Origin: Oxyruncus cristatus
Lineage: Eukaryota > Chordata > Aves > Passeriformes > Cotingidae
Assembly: GCA_013399855.1 (NCBI GenBank)
Contig: VXAY01003150.1
Location: 1,819,821 to 1,883,820, forward strand
Length of the DNA stretch: 64,000 bases
Direction: 5' to 3'
The notes beneath the pieces are model-generated. The model was not told the DNA's origin and made no database searches. It worked only from the letters and a program-made list of their open reading frames with translations. A program made the translations under genes and the position numbers. Positions 50,991 to 63,700 of the stretch are shown in pieces (the stretch's first letter is position 1; every line of letters starts with the position of its first letter).

Positions 50991-53590
50991 GTGATTTTCA
51001 ACAGGAATGCTTGTACCTTCAGGTCATGTTCTCTACACTCCTCTCAGTGAGATTCCTGGTAATTAAATAATATTGATGGAATCAAGAATGCTTGATTGGT
51101 CATATTAGTTTGCCTTTAAAAAGAGATTTCCCTAATTACAAATAAGAGCCTGATCTAATTTGTTTTCTTTGGACATGTTGGTATTTCAGGCCAGTGCTAC
51201 AAAAAAGGTGCAGCACTACGTAGAACCTTTGTTGTTTCTAGTGAGCATTTTATTCTGTGAACAATTAATTACACTTAAAAAACTATTTGTGTGAAGATGT
51301 GTTCATCAATTACACCTAACGATGAAAGCAATCCTCTCACCTGCTTTTGACTTCCTTACTTTTCCACTGCCATGAATTCATTTCAGAGACAAGTTTAAAG
51401 GAGGATTTTTATGCACTGATGTTTGCTCATAACTGAAGCAGCTGAGCAATTCCTAATTTACATAGTTGTTGAAACAACATTAAGTCTGAAAGAACTGTAT
51501 AGAAATAAGAATTGGATTTTATTTTCCAATAATACCAATAGTACCATTTTTACAGATTGGTGTTAACTGATTATTTTATAACCTGTTCATTTGTGACCAG
51601 CTATGCAATCCTTCACAATCAGCCTATTTTTGATTGAACTACAACCCTAAAACTTATTTTAATTCAAATGTTTTAGACATTTACACAACAAAACAATTAC
51701 AAAAGCAAACCTTTATTTAATATGAAAGGGGAAAATTATTTTTGTAGAAGTATAGGAAAGGTCCTTGACTAAAACTATTTTTATTAGGTATGATATAAAT
51801 TCACCAATAGTGAAGCAAGTTTTTAACTAAAAGCAGCAACCAAAAAATTATTTCTGCATTGCTAAACGTGTCCAAAGTGTATTAATATTACAGTTATCAT
51901 TTCTTAAAAGGATGAACAGTTGTATACCTTTAGTTTTTTATTGAAGCACTTAATCCTCTGAGAACTGACAAAATGGATTTATAATCCTTATTACTTTTTG
52001 GCATATCTCATCCATATGGTTTATGTACAAATACTCAATGGTATTGATTGCTTAATGAAAGCATTTATGTGAACACTCAGACATATCCTAGTTAAGGACC
52101 TCAGCTATATTTAATTTCATGAGGATGAATGTGTTTAGTTGTAAATCCATCTGGATCGCTTTGCAGATTCAATAAATAAAGCTAAAATTATGAACCAATA
52201 AAGTCAATAAAATTTGCTATGTCAAATTTATAGCAAGAATGAACACACACGTTTGAACACTAATAATTTCTGCGAGCATTTTAAGCAAATAGGTATACGG
52301 AGAGCTAATGCTGAGAGCACTAAGAGAACCGAGTTCAAAGAAGCGGGATTCATTTAATTCTCTGTATGCTTGAGAGGGTTAAGATAAGACCATAAAAAGG
52401 TACAAAGTTTATTATCTGTGTGAATATGTCACACTAAAAAAAAACTAAAAAAGCCTAAACCACAGACATATACAGCCAGTACCACCTATGCTCAAAGAAT
52501 TCTTCTCCCCAGTACATTTCAAATACAAGTAGCCTCACCTTGCCAAACCCCTGAAAGGTCTCCAAGTAAGGAAATATGAAGATCTAAGCATAAAATAAAG
52601 AAATAAGCATCTTAAGCTTTGAAATTTTTTAATTCAAGTGAACTGATTCTAATCTCTTCTGGACATTTATATATATACCTATATCAATGTTTAAAAAAAC
52701 CAAAAAACCCAGAGATACCAGCCTACAACAAAGCTGAGATATGTCTGTAGTTTCAACTCAGATACTAAAAGAAAAAAAGGGTAGAGCAAAAACTCTGTAT
52801 GTTTAAAGCTTCTACTCTGTTTTAAGGCTTTTATTATTATATATTATTCATTTATTTCTAGCAGCATTGAATATTTTGAGGATATTCACATCCTACTCCT
52901 TACTTAAACTAAGAATGCAAAGCATACTGATCTTTGATTAATGCTTTTCAGGCTTTACTCTTCTGATTGTTATTTTCCTATGTTGGCAGCTTGATAGATA
53001 TTATCATGTACATTTAAGTAAAATAATTAACTGAGCTGATTTTTCTCACCCTCTGAAAGTATTGTTTATATGCTTGCTTCCCCTAATTCCTAGCTTTAAA
53101 TGGGGGCATTCCATTTATAAAAAAAAAATGGTCACTATGAATTGTAAAATTAAATATTTAGACATCTTAGTAGAACGGATTAAGTGTCAACTGTGTCTTC
53201 TAATACAAGGAAATATCTATTAAAAATGCATTTGATAGTAGATATTTTCTCATAACACTAAAAAGCTGGGAAACAAAAAATTCTTAGTGTATTGCCAAAT
53301 TGAAAATCATGCATAATTCAGCACTCAAATTGAATTTTAATCTTTTCATAATGCTTCAGGAAATATTTTATACTTACGAAAAGTAAGGGAGATAAAGAAC
53401 ATTACAAACCAAATAATTGGTTTTATGTTCAGGCAGAAGTTATAAAATAGCTAATAGAAATAGGTTATTTAAACCAGTGATAGGAACAGGAGGCACACTG
53501 GACATTACAGATTCACAGCCAAGTTTATACAATTGCTGAAGGGAATTGAAAAATACAGTTATGAGGAATTCAGGAAACTTTCCATCATAA
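50991..53590. other. Long AT-rich unique stretch, candidate conserved non-coding region
   Basis: No frame of even 60 codons occurs between about 51000 and 53700 on either strand, the longest such gap in the window. The sequence is unique, has no recognised transposon, and carries many TAATTA, TTGATTAA and ATAAA words. This combination is typical of deeply conserved vertebrate non-coding DNA, although plain high AT content would give the same ORF gap. Conservation cannot be seen from one sequence. Confidence 0.4.
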
Positions 53591-56500
53591 GAGGGAATAG
53601 TGAACCCCTTTAATACTTGAAACAGGACGAGCTGAAAGAGGCAGCTGCCCCTCAGTGGACACTGCTACACCTTCCTATGATGCTCTATCAGAGCACCACC
53701 TTATAACTAAATTCCTCCCTGCACACTGGCTATTGCTGCCTCCTCGAGTGTCTCTTTGCACAAATCACCAGTCTCTAGTAAAAAAATATTTTTTTCATAC
53801 CCAAGGACAAAGGGGATTCTCAGTCTGAGACCTATGAGGCACAATACTTCCAAAATTACTGCCTCCGGGTTGGTAGAGGGATCAGCGCCAATAGCAAAAA
53901 AGCAAACAAAAACCATTACAGCTGGTGTCAGCACCAGGAAAGTTTCCAGCAGAAAGAACCAGGACTGGCATTTCATTCACACTGTGACAGAACAGTGTTT
54001 CTTTGGAGACGTAATAAAGATGCCCACCTTAAATTTATTCTGATTCCACAGCATTAGTCAAACTACCAAAGGATATCTATCCTAAGGACAGATATGAAGG
54101 ACTATTTGATTCATGAGTAATCCCACACTCCAGACAGTTTGGCTCAATAGGCCTACAAGAAGATATTTTTAAAAATCCCAAACCAGTTGTTTCACTACCT
54201 CATCCACTTCAAAATACCTTGAAAACACCTGCTGGGCAGGACACATTTATTATCCTTTTCAGGTATGTGTACTCTTTCTTCTCCCACTCCTCCTCAATTA
54301 TCATGACTTGGAATAATTATTTGTTCTCATTTCCTCAGGTACTTTTGTACTGTAGTCTTGAACTTACACCCAAAGCAATTCCTCAAACTATAGGGTAAGT
54401 CTTCAGCAGCAGGAAAGGATGCCGACTCCCCTTCTTTAACTTTGTGGCCCAGGTATTTTTGAGGTCTCTGATGTGCAAACCAACTTTTTCTACATGTTAT
54501 GTCTTTGGGAAGAGCTGAGACCTGGGTCCCTGTTTCACCCACATTATCCTGCAGATTTTTTGAGTGCCAAAGTAAACACTTAACTGTAGGTTTGTAGGGA
54601 ACAATGGACTTCAAAACCAGGACACCTACTTGAATTAATAGTGCCCAAGATTTCCACATCATGTAGTTGCCACTCATCCTGATGCAAATCCCAACCATGC
54701 TTGGATATTACTGCTGGTTTCAGCAGATGGTTGCACATTTAGAAGAATTAGTCATGGTGTTAACAGAGTTGGAAAAAAAAAAACCCAAAAAAAAACAAAA
54801 GAAAAAAACCCACCTTATTTCTCTTTTACTACTACTTCTGCCCATTTTCAGCCACACTGAAGATCCTGGTCTAATATCAGTGATAAAGATTAGCTGTTTT
54901 GCTGCAGCAGTTGATTCATTTTGCTTTATAGGTAATTGCATTTTGTTTGATACTCAATTTTTCAATTCTTCAAGGGCTAGAAATTAGGAAGATAAGGTCC
55001 ATCAGGAAAGCTGGTCCCTATTTGCTGAGCACAGGAAGAGGGTCATGCAGTAGAAATATAACATTTTTACAGATGAGACCGGGAAAAAAGCCAAGGAACT
55101 GCTGTCAGCATTTCAGTAGAAGAAATGAAAACTAGATCCAGGACTTGAGTCATTGAGTATAATTTTAAATCCATTACACTTTTGATATTTGCAGATCTAA
55201 CAGTCGTTTATTTGCCGCTCTAAAATGGCCACAATCATGAAACAGAAGACGAAGTGGTATTCCAGAAAAACTGGAGAGGGAGGAAAGGTGGTTGGGAATC
55301 TTGGCTGAGATCAAATTTTTAGCTGTTTGTATTTCTCAAGAGCGATTGGGATGGTCAGTTTTCCCAAAACAACACCACTTTGTGTCACACACTTTAGACA
55401 AACCAAAAATGAACACTGGTATATATTACTATCATTTGTTTTTATTCATTAGTGTTCTGAAACACTGAAATTGCTCTATTTATCAATGAAACAATTACTT
55501 CCCCTTGGAAACCAAGGGGCACATTATTTAATTTAGCCACAGAACTGAGCTTTTGGAGCTGTCCAGTCTTTTGAGCAATCAGATCTATTAACAAAAATAA
55601 ATAAATAACCCCCCCCCGACGTTTGCTCCCCTTATCTCTGAAAAGAAAGGATTCACTGAAGTCACAGCATGTGGCCTATTATTCTTGTCAGTTGTATAGT
55701 ATGTATGAGAGCATTAAATAAATCAATTTTCTGACAGTTAAAAATATCTGCAAAAGGGCTTTTTGAAACAAAGCTATTTTCCTCAATAGAAGGGAGAATA
55801 AACTAGAAAAAATTATTGGTCCAGATCCATGTGTGTCTTATTGGACCAGATTCAAACTGCATTCACTTTTTTCAGTAGAGCAACAAAAACTCATGTCAGA
55901 TGAAACTCTGAATTGTTATCGTTTCTAACAGATCTTGTCCAGTTCATCTATTAAATGCACAAATGGCCTCTAGACTATTCCAGTGCAAAGAATTAATGGC
56001 CTCTTCATGAAAGGATTTTACTTTTCTTTTCTGAAAAGCATTCCTGAAGCAAGGAACAGAAGGCATCGCAGTAACTGTCAACAGGTGCAACACCGACATG
56101 AGTGACGCGTGTCAGCGCAAGTCAAAGGGTGGTACTGGCACAAGGTTCTAGTGCTAGTGATGAGATCACTTAGATCAGAAGTCCTATGACAGCTACAGCA
56201 CTGTGTGACGGGAAGAAAAAAAAAAGAGACAGGAAAACAGACCATAAAACACCCACATATTTATCTGTGGTGTAACAGAAAAGGTAACTTCTATTTAACT
56301 TTAAAAGCCTACCAAATTAAATTAAAACTACATTTTCATCACCTCTGATTACAACCACTGTACCTAGAAACAGGCAAGAGCAGTAAAAACCTTTGTGTAT
56401 AAGCTCTTAGTGCACAAAGAATGAACAGCTGAGACTACTGTGCTCCCCACACGAAGGGCTCGGCACCCAGCATATGCCACTCCATGGAGCACTGCAGCTC

Positions 56501-58473
56501 ACGATGGACAGTTCTAATGGACTGATTACAACTGGAATAATTTCACAGACAACAGAGCATGAGAATTGTGTCTTTAAGTTCTGTTTCAAGTGCAGACTGT
56601 GATAAATAAAATGGCAAGAAATCTAAAATTAAATGCTTATCAAGTCGAGAGAACTGAAAAATTTGCAGTAAGCCATGAGAGGCAAGGACCTAAATTTCAG
56701 GATTGTTCTACCTCTTACAGATGTGTACAGGAAAATAAAATGAAACAGTTTTAAAATGCTACAAATTTTTTCTTTTTGTTTAAGGAGATAAATATACACA
56801 GGCACACATTCTTTGTATACATATTCATAGGAAGTTGATGTACATGCCTGTACCTTGACCAGTTTGGAGAGGGCCTTGAAACTGAAGCAAGTGTGGTTTT
56901 GAAAATGGTAAAAGGCACCTTGCAAACCAAAAAAAAAAAGGAACATTCAAGACAGAAAATATTCCAATTAACATTGGAATATGAAAGAGCAAGAATTGCA
57001 TATACAACAGTCATCAGGTTCAGCAGCAGCTAAATTAATAACAGTCATTTATTTGAAGAGGTTCTTACATGTGGATAGTCACCAAATAATGAGTGCTAAT
57101 CAACCTGGGTGCTTAAGTGACTTCCTAAAATCTGTGTCAGATGAGAGAATTAAATTTTGATTTCTGAAGTCCTCTGGGCTCTAAGTCCTTTAAGGTACAC
57201 TTACACATACGTGCCTTGGGTCAGAGAAGAAATTACAAGAATTTATAATTCTTCGAAAAGAACAACATAAAATGAGTGTGTGAGAAAACTGGCTGATAGG
57301 TGAGGTGGAAACACAAGCTGGCAGATCACAGCCTTTCTCAGTCAATTCAAGAATGTGTTGACAACTAATGGAAGAGAGGGAACACTCCTCACTTTTACTC
57401 CTTTTCTAAGTTGTTTCCATTGTCATCAGCAAAACAGCACGTAATGGCCTAAGTGCTGAATACTGAAATATTAATTCCTGTGCCCTAGTTTTATGCTCTG
57501 TGCACCCTCCTGAAGTGTGGTAAGTTACTTATTTTGGTTGCCTGATAAAAAATTGATCAATTCTGACCAGTGCAAACCTCTTAAAAAGTCTGGTTTTACT
57601 CAAGTGTAAATTCAAAAACCAGCACTGCAAAGCAGCTTGGGCGCATTCAAAAAGCAGAAAAGCACAGTGCAATATCACACATGAGATACAGTGTTCAAAA
57701 AATTATACTGAATTATAGGAATCCTTTCAATGCAAAATATTATTAAGTCTGAAAATTTTACACAGATGAAGACAAACTCAATAAATATTTTAACATTCAC
57801 AAAACTACCTGAAGTGTTCATCATGTCTTTCCTTCTGTGTATTCAGGCTACTGTTTCCTAGAGTTTACCTACTGATTTATCAATCTCAAAAATTAATTAT
57901 AAGGCAAGATCAGTACCACTTATTTCAGCACCTTAAATTATTTCCCATTAGTTTTAGAAATGACAGTGATTCGGTTTTCTCTTTTTTTATCCAAAGCTGA
58001 ATTCCCCAGTTTTAAATATGCTTTGACTTAGCTTCTGATATTTGAATTTTTCATATTTATCCTAGGAACAGAGTTCAAAACCTCCTATTTTCATAATAAA
58101 AGTGTCGCAGAATGACTTCATACAAAGTTGGTATTATTTATGTATGGTTGGGACTTGCAATCTAAAGACAAGCCAGTATCTTCTATGATTAAGAGTCATT
58201 CTCAAGGGTGAGCATAAGAACTAACTAACCTTTAAATGTGTTTTCAGAGTTATTATTAGTTTTCTTACCCTAAAGATTCTCTTGCTGTTCTGAGAAGTTG
58301 CCCTTCTTTTGTTTTTCAACTCTTGGGAAGTTAGGCCACCACCTGTACACCTGCATAGTTACAGCATTGGGACAGACACACGTGGAAGTGTCCAGCCCTG
58401 AGCAGTCTATTCCTTCTCTTCTACGAAGATAACGTGATATTGAAATAAAACCTAAAAAATAAATTAGCACGGC
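53591..58473. other. Non-coding DNA, no gene recognised
   Basis: Frames are short and on both strands. There are A-rich runs near 54772-54808, a hairpin at 56959-56982, and a small CpG-containing cluster at 56061-56130. The longest frame, 123 codons on minus at 54327-54698, shows no recognisable domain. No transposon or RNA gene was recognised. Confidence 0.55.
56959..56982. repeat. Perfect 10-bp hairpin with 4-base loop
   Basis: ATATTCCAAT at 56959-56968 and ATTGGAATAT at 56973-56982 are exact reverse complements around TAAC. The arms contain CCAAT/ATTGG and the TEAD-like word GGAAT/ATTCC, so it could equally be a paired factor site. Confidence 0.88.
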
Positions 58474-58497
58474 GGGGGGGGGGGGGTGGGGGGGGGG
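58474..58497 (+). repeat. Poly-G tract, G-quadruplex-prone
   Basis: A run of 13 G, one T and 10 G gives 23 G in 24 bases. Such a tract easily supplies four G-runs for an intramolecular G-quadruplex. Long homopolymers are also error-prone in sequencing, so the exact length is uncertain. Confidence 0.9.
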
Positions 58498-58739
58498 TGC
58501 TGGTATTTCTGTATCTAATTCTTCCCAAAGCCACAGTCATTGGCAAGAAAAGTTCAAACCAAATTTACTTTTACCTGTAAAACCACAGCAACAAACAGAT
58601 TACACAGGGAGTCAGAGAAAGCTGTAATTTTTCTGCTGTGCTGCCCCATGCCCATGTGAAAGCACACTTTCCAATGAACAGTAGGCAGTGCCTTCTACTC
58701 AAATGTTGCAGATTAAAGCATAAGACTATTTGGTTTTCA

Positions 58740-59700
58740 GTACGTCAGCTGCGTGTTCAGCCCCATACCCAGCAGCCTTTGGCTTCTCCAGTGACACTGA
58801 TAATCTGCCATATGTGACACATCCTATAGCAGCACAGCCCCAGAGAGATTGGACCGGGATCAACAGCATTGTTTTTTGTAAAGGGCATTGAGAAGCTGAC
58901 AGATGGCAACAGCTGGGTCAAATTCGATTCAAGGGGGGACTTCCTAATCAAAAATTTTATACAAAGCGTATGGAGCTTTTCATCGCATATGATTTCTCTC
59001 TCATTGCACACGATTCCCACTGCCTTTCACGATGCTGTTCCGAGCGGGCAGTTCCCACACAACAGCCCATTTCCACAAAGAAGGACAGCACTGAACCAGC
59101 ATAAATGGTCAAACATTCATTTAAGTCAACAGTGCTGCATAATTTTGCCCTTTGGCCTCCCTATAGTTTCAGTGAAACGCTGCAAGTGAAGCCCTGGGAG
59201 AAGAGGCCACACGGAAACACAGCTCTCGGCTCCAGTGGAGTTGCCAGTTGGGACGCAGAAGCTTTGCTGTCCTAAATACCGTGTTCTAGTCCAAAAACAT
59301 CTAGAAGCTGATGCTAAATTACTGTCATCATCTCATTTCTGGCAGGCCTATTAATTACAGTGTGACATTGCATTCGATTTCTGTGCTCTGGATTCCACAT
59401 CAAATACGATGTTAGCTCTTCCTGCCTTCATTCATGGCTTTTTTCATTAGCACACCTGGAAGCTCTCCAAGGCAAGCATCAGTAAGAAGCTGAAGTCTTG
59501 TCAGAAGTATCCATTAAATCTGTCACACGTACTGACAAATCAATCAAGTACCAATGCACCTTTCAAAAATTTTTTGAGCCGCTGGTTAAAAAGCGACCCA
59601 CCTGACTCAAACTTTCCAACAACAAAACACTCTGGGCCTGACACACTGCGGTTATTATATCCACTGCTGCAGAATAACAGCTACTGAAATTTCTTTGTCA
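58740..59700. promoter_or_regulatory. Candidate conserved regulatory element(s)
   Basis: The stretch is unique, repeat-free, retains several CpG (for example near 58920, 58985 and 59030-59045) and is dense in developmental factor cores. A TALE-type cluster lies at 59521-59546: TGTCA at 59521-59525, TGACA at 59533-59537 and the PBX-like ATCAATCA at 59539-59546. CAGCTG and TGACAG words occur near 58898-58915. This motif mix is typical of vertebrate developmental enhancers. It is an inference from composition and motifs, and neither conservation nor activity can be seen. Confidence 0.35.
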
Positions 59701-60483
59701 TACAACAGAAGGAAGTTAACTTTAAATGCTTGAATAAAATTTAAATTTAATTAATAATTCTAAATTAATGAGTTAAATTTAAATATAGTTTTCTTAGGGA
59801 GATTAGTTTCTATAATAGGTTGGTAATTGCTCTCATTTGTTAATCCAAACTATTTCCCTGTTGTTTTAAAACTAATCTAAAAGGCAAGCAAGTTACAGTC
59901 CGTTATGATTTTTAAAAAAAACAAGGAACAAATCAGAAATGGTCTGTTCTCCAGGCTGAACAAGTCCAGTTCCTTCAGCTTCTCCTAACCAATCTCACTG
60001 TGATGACTTCTGTAGAAAAACAAGCCCATTTATTTCTGTGAATTAATATTTTTGTTTTGCAAACTATAGATAAATTACAACCACTGTAGCCATGAGCTGA
60101 CGTCCGTTTTCTGTTCCTTGGATTTCACGTTGTAGTAAATTTGCACAGTGCACTTACAGAAAATATCTCATTCAGGAAGGGTGGAATAAACAGTCTACAG
60201 ATAAACAAAGCCTCAAAATAGAGAAACATTAAAAGACAAAAGCAAATCTCAGCTCAAGATCTAGTTAACTACTATATTTTACCTGCAAAGGCCAATTACC
60301 TGAATGAAATGGACATATATTTTATATAGCAGAATACCTAATAAGAGAATAATTTATTTTGTGTTTTAAACCAACTTGAAGTGTCCTTTATATAGACAGT
60401 AAACGTAAGATGCAACACCATAAAAAAACGAGAGGCCAATCATTTAGGAATAAAGGTAATTTCCACCTCTCTTCCTGCCAAGC
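59701..60483. other. Non-coding DNA with an AT-rich block at its start
   Basis: About 59715-59800 is almost entirely A and T, with repeated TTAAATTTAAA and TTAATTAAT words. The rest is unique sequence without a recognisable gene or repeat up to the CR1 element. Confidence 0.6.
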
Positions 60484-60734
60484 GTTTCAAACTGAAAGAG
60501 TAGGTTCAGATCAGGTATTAGGAAGAAATTCTTGACTGTGAGGGTGGTGAGGTCCTGGCACAGGCTGCCCAGAGAAGCTGTGGCTGCCCCATCCCTGGAA
60601 GTGTCCAAGGCCAGGTTGGACTGGGCTTGGAGCAACCTGGGATAGTGGAAGGTGTCCCTGCCCAGGGAGGCTCTGGAATGAGATGACCTTTAAGGTCCCT
60701 TCCAACCCAAAGCATTCTATAACTCTGTGATTCT
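60484..60734 (+). mobile_element. CR1 LINE 3' untranslated region, 5'-truncated
   Basis: A long, well preserved match in order to the bird CR1 3' region: AACTGAAAGAG, AGGAAGAAATTCTT, GTGAGGGTGGTGAGG, CACAGGCTGCCCAGAGAAGC, CCCATCCCTGGAAGTG, AAGGCCAGGTTGGA, GGTGTCCCTGCCCA, GGTCCCTTCCAACCCAAA, and a tail of ATTCT/CTGTGATTCT units. The usual block between 'ctgcccatgg' and 'agatgacc' (the ggcagggggttggaac part) is altered or deleted. It is 5'-truncated with no coding part. It is the least decayed transposon in the window, hence probably the youngest. Confidence 0.95.
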
Positions 60735-63700
60735 CATACCTAGTGCAGGTGGAGTATATGTGACCGTGCAATAGCTGAAATAAGGATTCTGACAACCCAA
60801 TATACCAGATGTACTTGACTGTGTCTGGTATTTCCACATGATGTAGCTACATCAAAGCCATCCAGCCTCTCTGGGTTTGCAGATATCTTAAAATGTAGGC
60901 AATTAATTTTTTTAAGTCCCTTGAAGCCTGCTTCAACAAAATTGCATGGAATGAAAGCCAAGCAAAACCTAGACATTGCGTTAGCTCTGTTGTTCTTAAT
61001 ATGTGTCCTTAGAAAACCCAGCCAATTTTTGCAGTGTTTCTCTCAACCCTCCTTGCTACCTCACTGTATCTCAGCAGGATCAGTACATTCACAATATCCC
61101 TGTGACATTTCCCTTCACATGTAACATGCTTAAGAAAATACTTGGTTCTTTACATCATGTGTTAGCATCAGAAACAACTGGGTATTTTACTTCTCGATAT
61201 TAAATCCATAATGCCCAAGAACGAATACAGATTTATTCAACACTAAGCATATCTAATCTGTTCCACATTTTTAGTACAAAGCAGGACACATTTAATTTCT
61301 TCTTCACAAAACAGAACCCCAAGACCAAACCCTCGAGAAATCATTTTTTAATACTGAGAACCAACAACCTTAAACACTTCTCCACAATGCATCCTATCTC
61401 GGCAGTTTTTGTAAGAACACACTTCTCCACTCCATTATTTGCCCATAGTTTATCTTCATGTCTCTGCAATGCCTCAGTGATGCATCTGCCTGACCTGTGA
61501 CAGCCAGAGACAGAGCTGTGTAACCACATTGATGGGTATCTCTGGCAGGGCTGTTCACTCGGGGTCAACACCCACACTAATCCAATTGTTGCACCTACTA
61601 CAAACATACTACATACCTAGAGCACAAAAGATTGTGGAACAGAAGACAGGAACAGCTGAGAACAGCAAATCCTCCCTGTGCTTGGTGCTGCACTCAGAGA
61701 CTGTCCAGGGCTCTGTGATCATTAAGATAAAAGCACCTACGAGATTTTTTTTTTCTTTAATACAGTCTAAACACACAGAAAAAAGGACAGTGGAGGAAAC
61801 CACAGAGCAGGAAAACAAATTGGTTTGATCCATTTCACACAGCCACAAACAGGACAATTGAGTAGAAAATCAATGACCTAAACCACCTGTCCAGAGTTTG
61901 AATTCTTTATATCTTCCTTCCCACTTTTGCTTCATGAAAGTAGCATCACATGCATTTTTTAAGCTGCCCTAGCAAGCAAAGGGATCAACAGCACTTTGAG
62001 GCTATTGAGAGTATTTGTTCTAGTCCAGAAAAATAAATTTTTTTCAGATGGGAATGAAAAGTAGCAGGTTTAAAGGAAAGGGCAGTTTCTTAACTATTAT
62101 TTCCACAAGAGAATCATTGGCCAATAAGCACAAGAAACAAGATTAAATAATTATCTATTTCGGCTGTTCTTTTAAAATGTTCTTATCAATTTAGAAACCA
62201 TTACAAGCTAGCAACGTGTCTCTGCTCCCTTACACTAACTCAAGTAGTTCCATTCTGAGGAATACATTTCAAAGTCTTTTAATTTTATTTATAAAGCAAA
62301 CTGGAATCCTGTGGTGCCAATTTTGCTGCAGTAAACTTTTAAGTGGTGAAAATTCCAAGTTCATTTTTTACATTACTAACACTTAACGGTATTAGATACT
62401 GTTTTTTTAACACTTCATAGTATTATAAATTATTTTTCTAAGTCTGCATAAATAATGCTTCGTGCCTTTACAAGGAATCTATTACAATATGCATCATCAT
62501 TCACCTAAGAACATGACAACACAGGAACACACATGTAGAAGGAAGTATCTATGTAAAGAGATAGACATAACTGAATTAATGGAGAGACCGTGGAAGGGAT
62601 GAAAGTGTGAAGACAGATATTAGAGGGGAATTTGCATTATTTGATGCAGTTTTTTATTCCTTCCTTGAGCCCTCTCACTACTTCTTTCAGCCCTCCCTCT
62701 GAGAGACCTTTATGTTATTGTAGTACTGGGAGTAAAGATGGGCACAGATCCATATCCCAGGTTGACATACCTTTGGAAGCAAAAATGAACAGGTCAAGTT
62801 TACTGCTTCTTGAATATCAAATAACGAAGAGAATCAAACTACGCAAAATGAAAAATTGTACCGGGGGTATCATTCTTGCTTTTTTGAACCCATTCCCTAT
62901 CCATCTTCATGCCTTGCAGTTCATCTTGCCAGCATGATTTTTAAGATAGTTTCATTTACATCAATAAGTGTTTGAAAATGTTTATTCCACCTGAAACTGT
63001 AAAAACTGAAGCAGTTATGATATCTGCTGCAAGTTTAATGATGAGGTCTAACTACAGCAGCTTTACATTTCTCACCTGCTCACACCTATTTGGTGAACAC
63101 TTATTTTAGTATACGAGCCTGTTCAAACCTAAGGCAGCCCTCAATATATCACTCAAACCATAGTAAGAGAACTATTCCTCATCCTTTTTATCTCCAAACA
63201 GATGTATTTGGTGTCCTTCCTCTAACATTCAGAGTTTAAAGTCATCAAGGAAACATCTCTGATTTTAGAGAGCAGCTGCGAAGAGTAGATTCCTCACTTA
63301 ACTGCATAGCAAAAATAACATCTCAAAGTAAGATACAGTCTTTACAGGGAAAAAAAAAGTAAAATAGAGTCTCAACAAAAAAAAAAAAAATATTTTCTGC
63401 AGCTTTTACAACATTTTGTTGAAAATAAACAGGTAATGAACATAGTTCATTGAAATGACTTCAAATTTCCACTGCAGATTCAGGAACACTGTTCACAGTG
63501 TACTTTTTAACTAAAAGCAATGGTACTCATCCAGAAAGGCTTCATTATTTTCAAAGAAAGAGTGAGACACAAAATCTACATCCCTAGTCAGAGCGAAATA
63601 GCAGCTACCAATTCTTGGACCTGTAGGTTTAGAGATTCCAGTACTTCCCTCTAGTGTTCTGAACAGCCCAGAAGTTTAACAACTTTCCTGGCAACATCAG

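Noticed and set aside
53586..53690. GC-richer piece suspected to be CR1
   Set aside because: None of the diagnostic CR1 blocks or tail units could be found.
61341..61607. 88-codon minus-strand frame with protein-like composition
   Set aside because: Possible acceptor TGGCTGTCACAG exists but the donor is weak (AAG|GTTGTT) and no family is recognised. It was not kept as an exon candidate.
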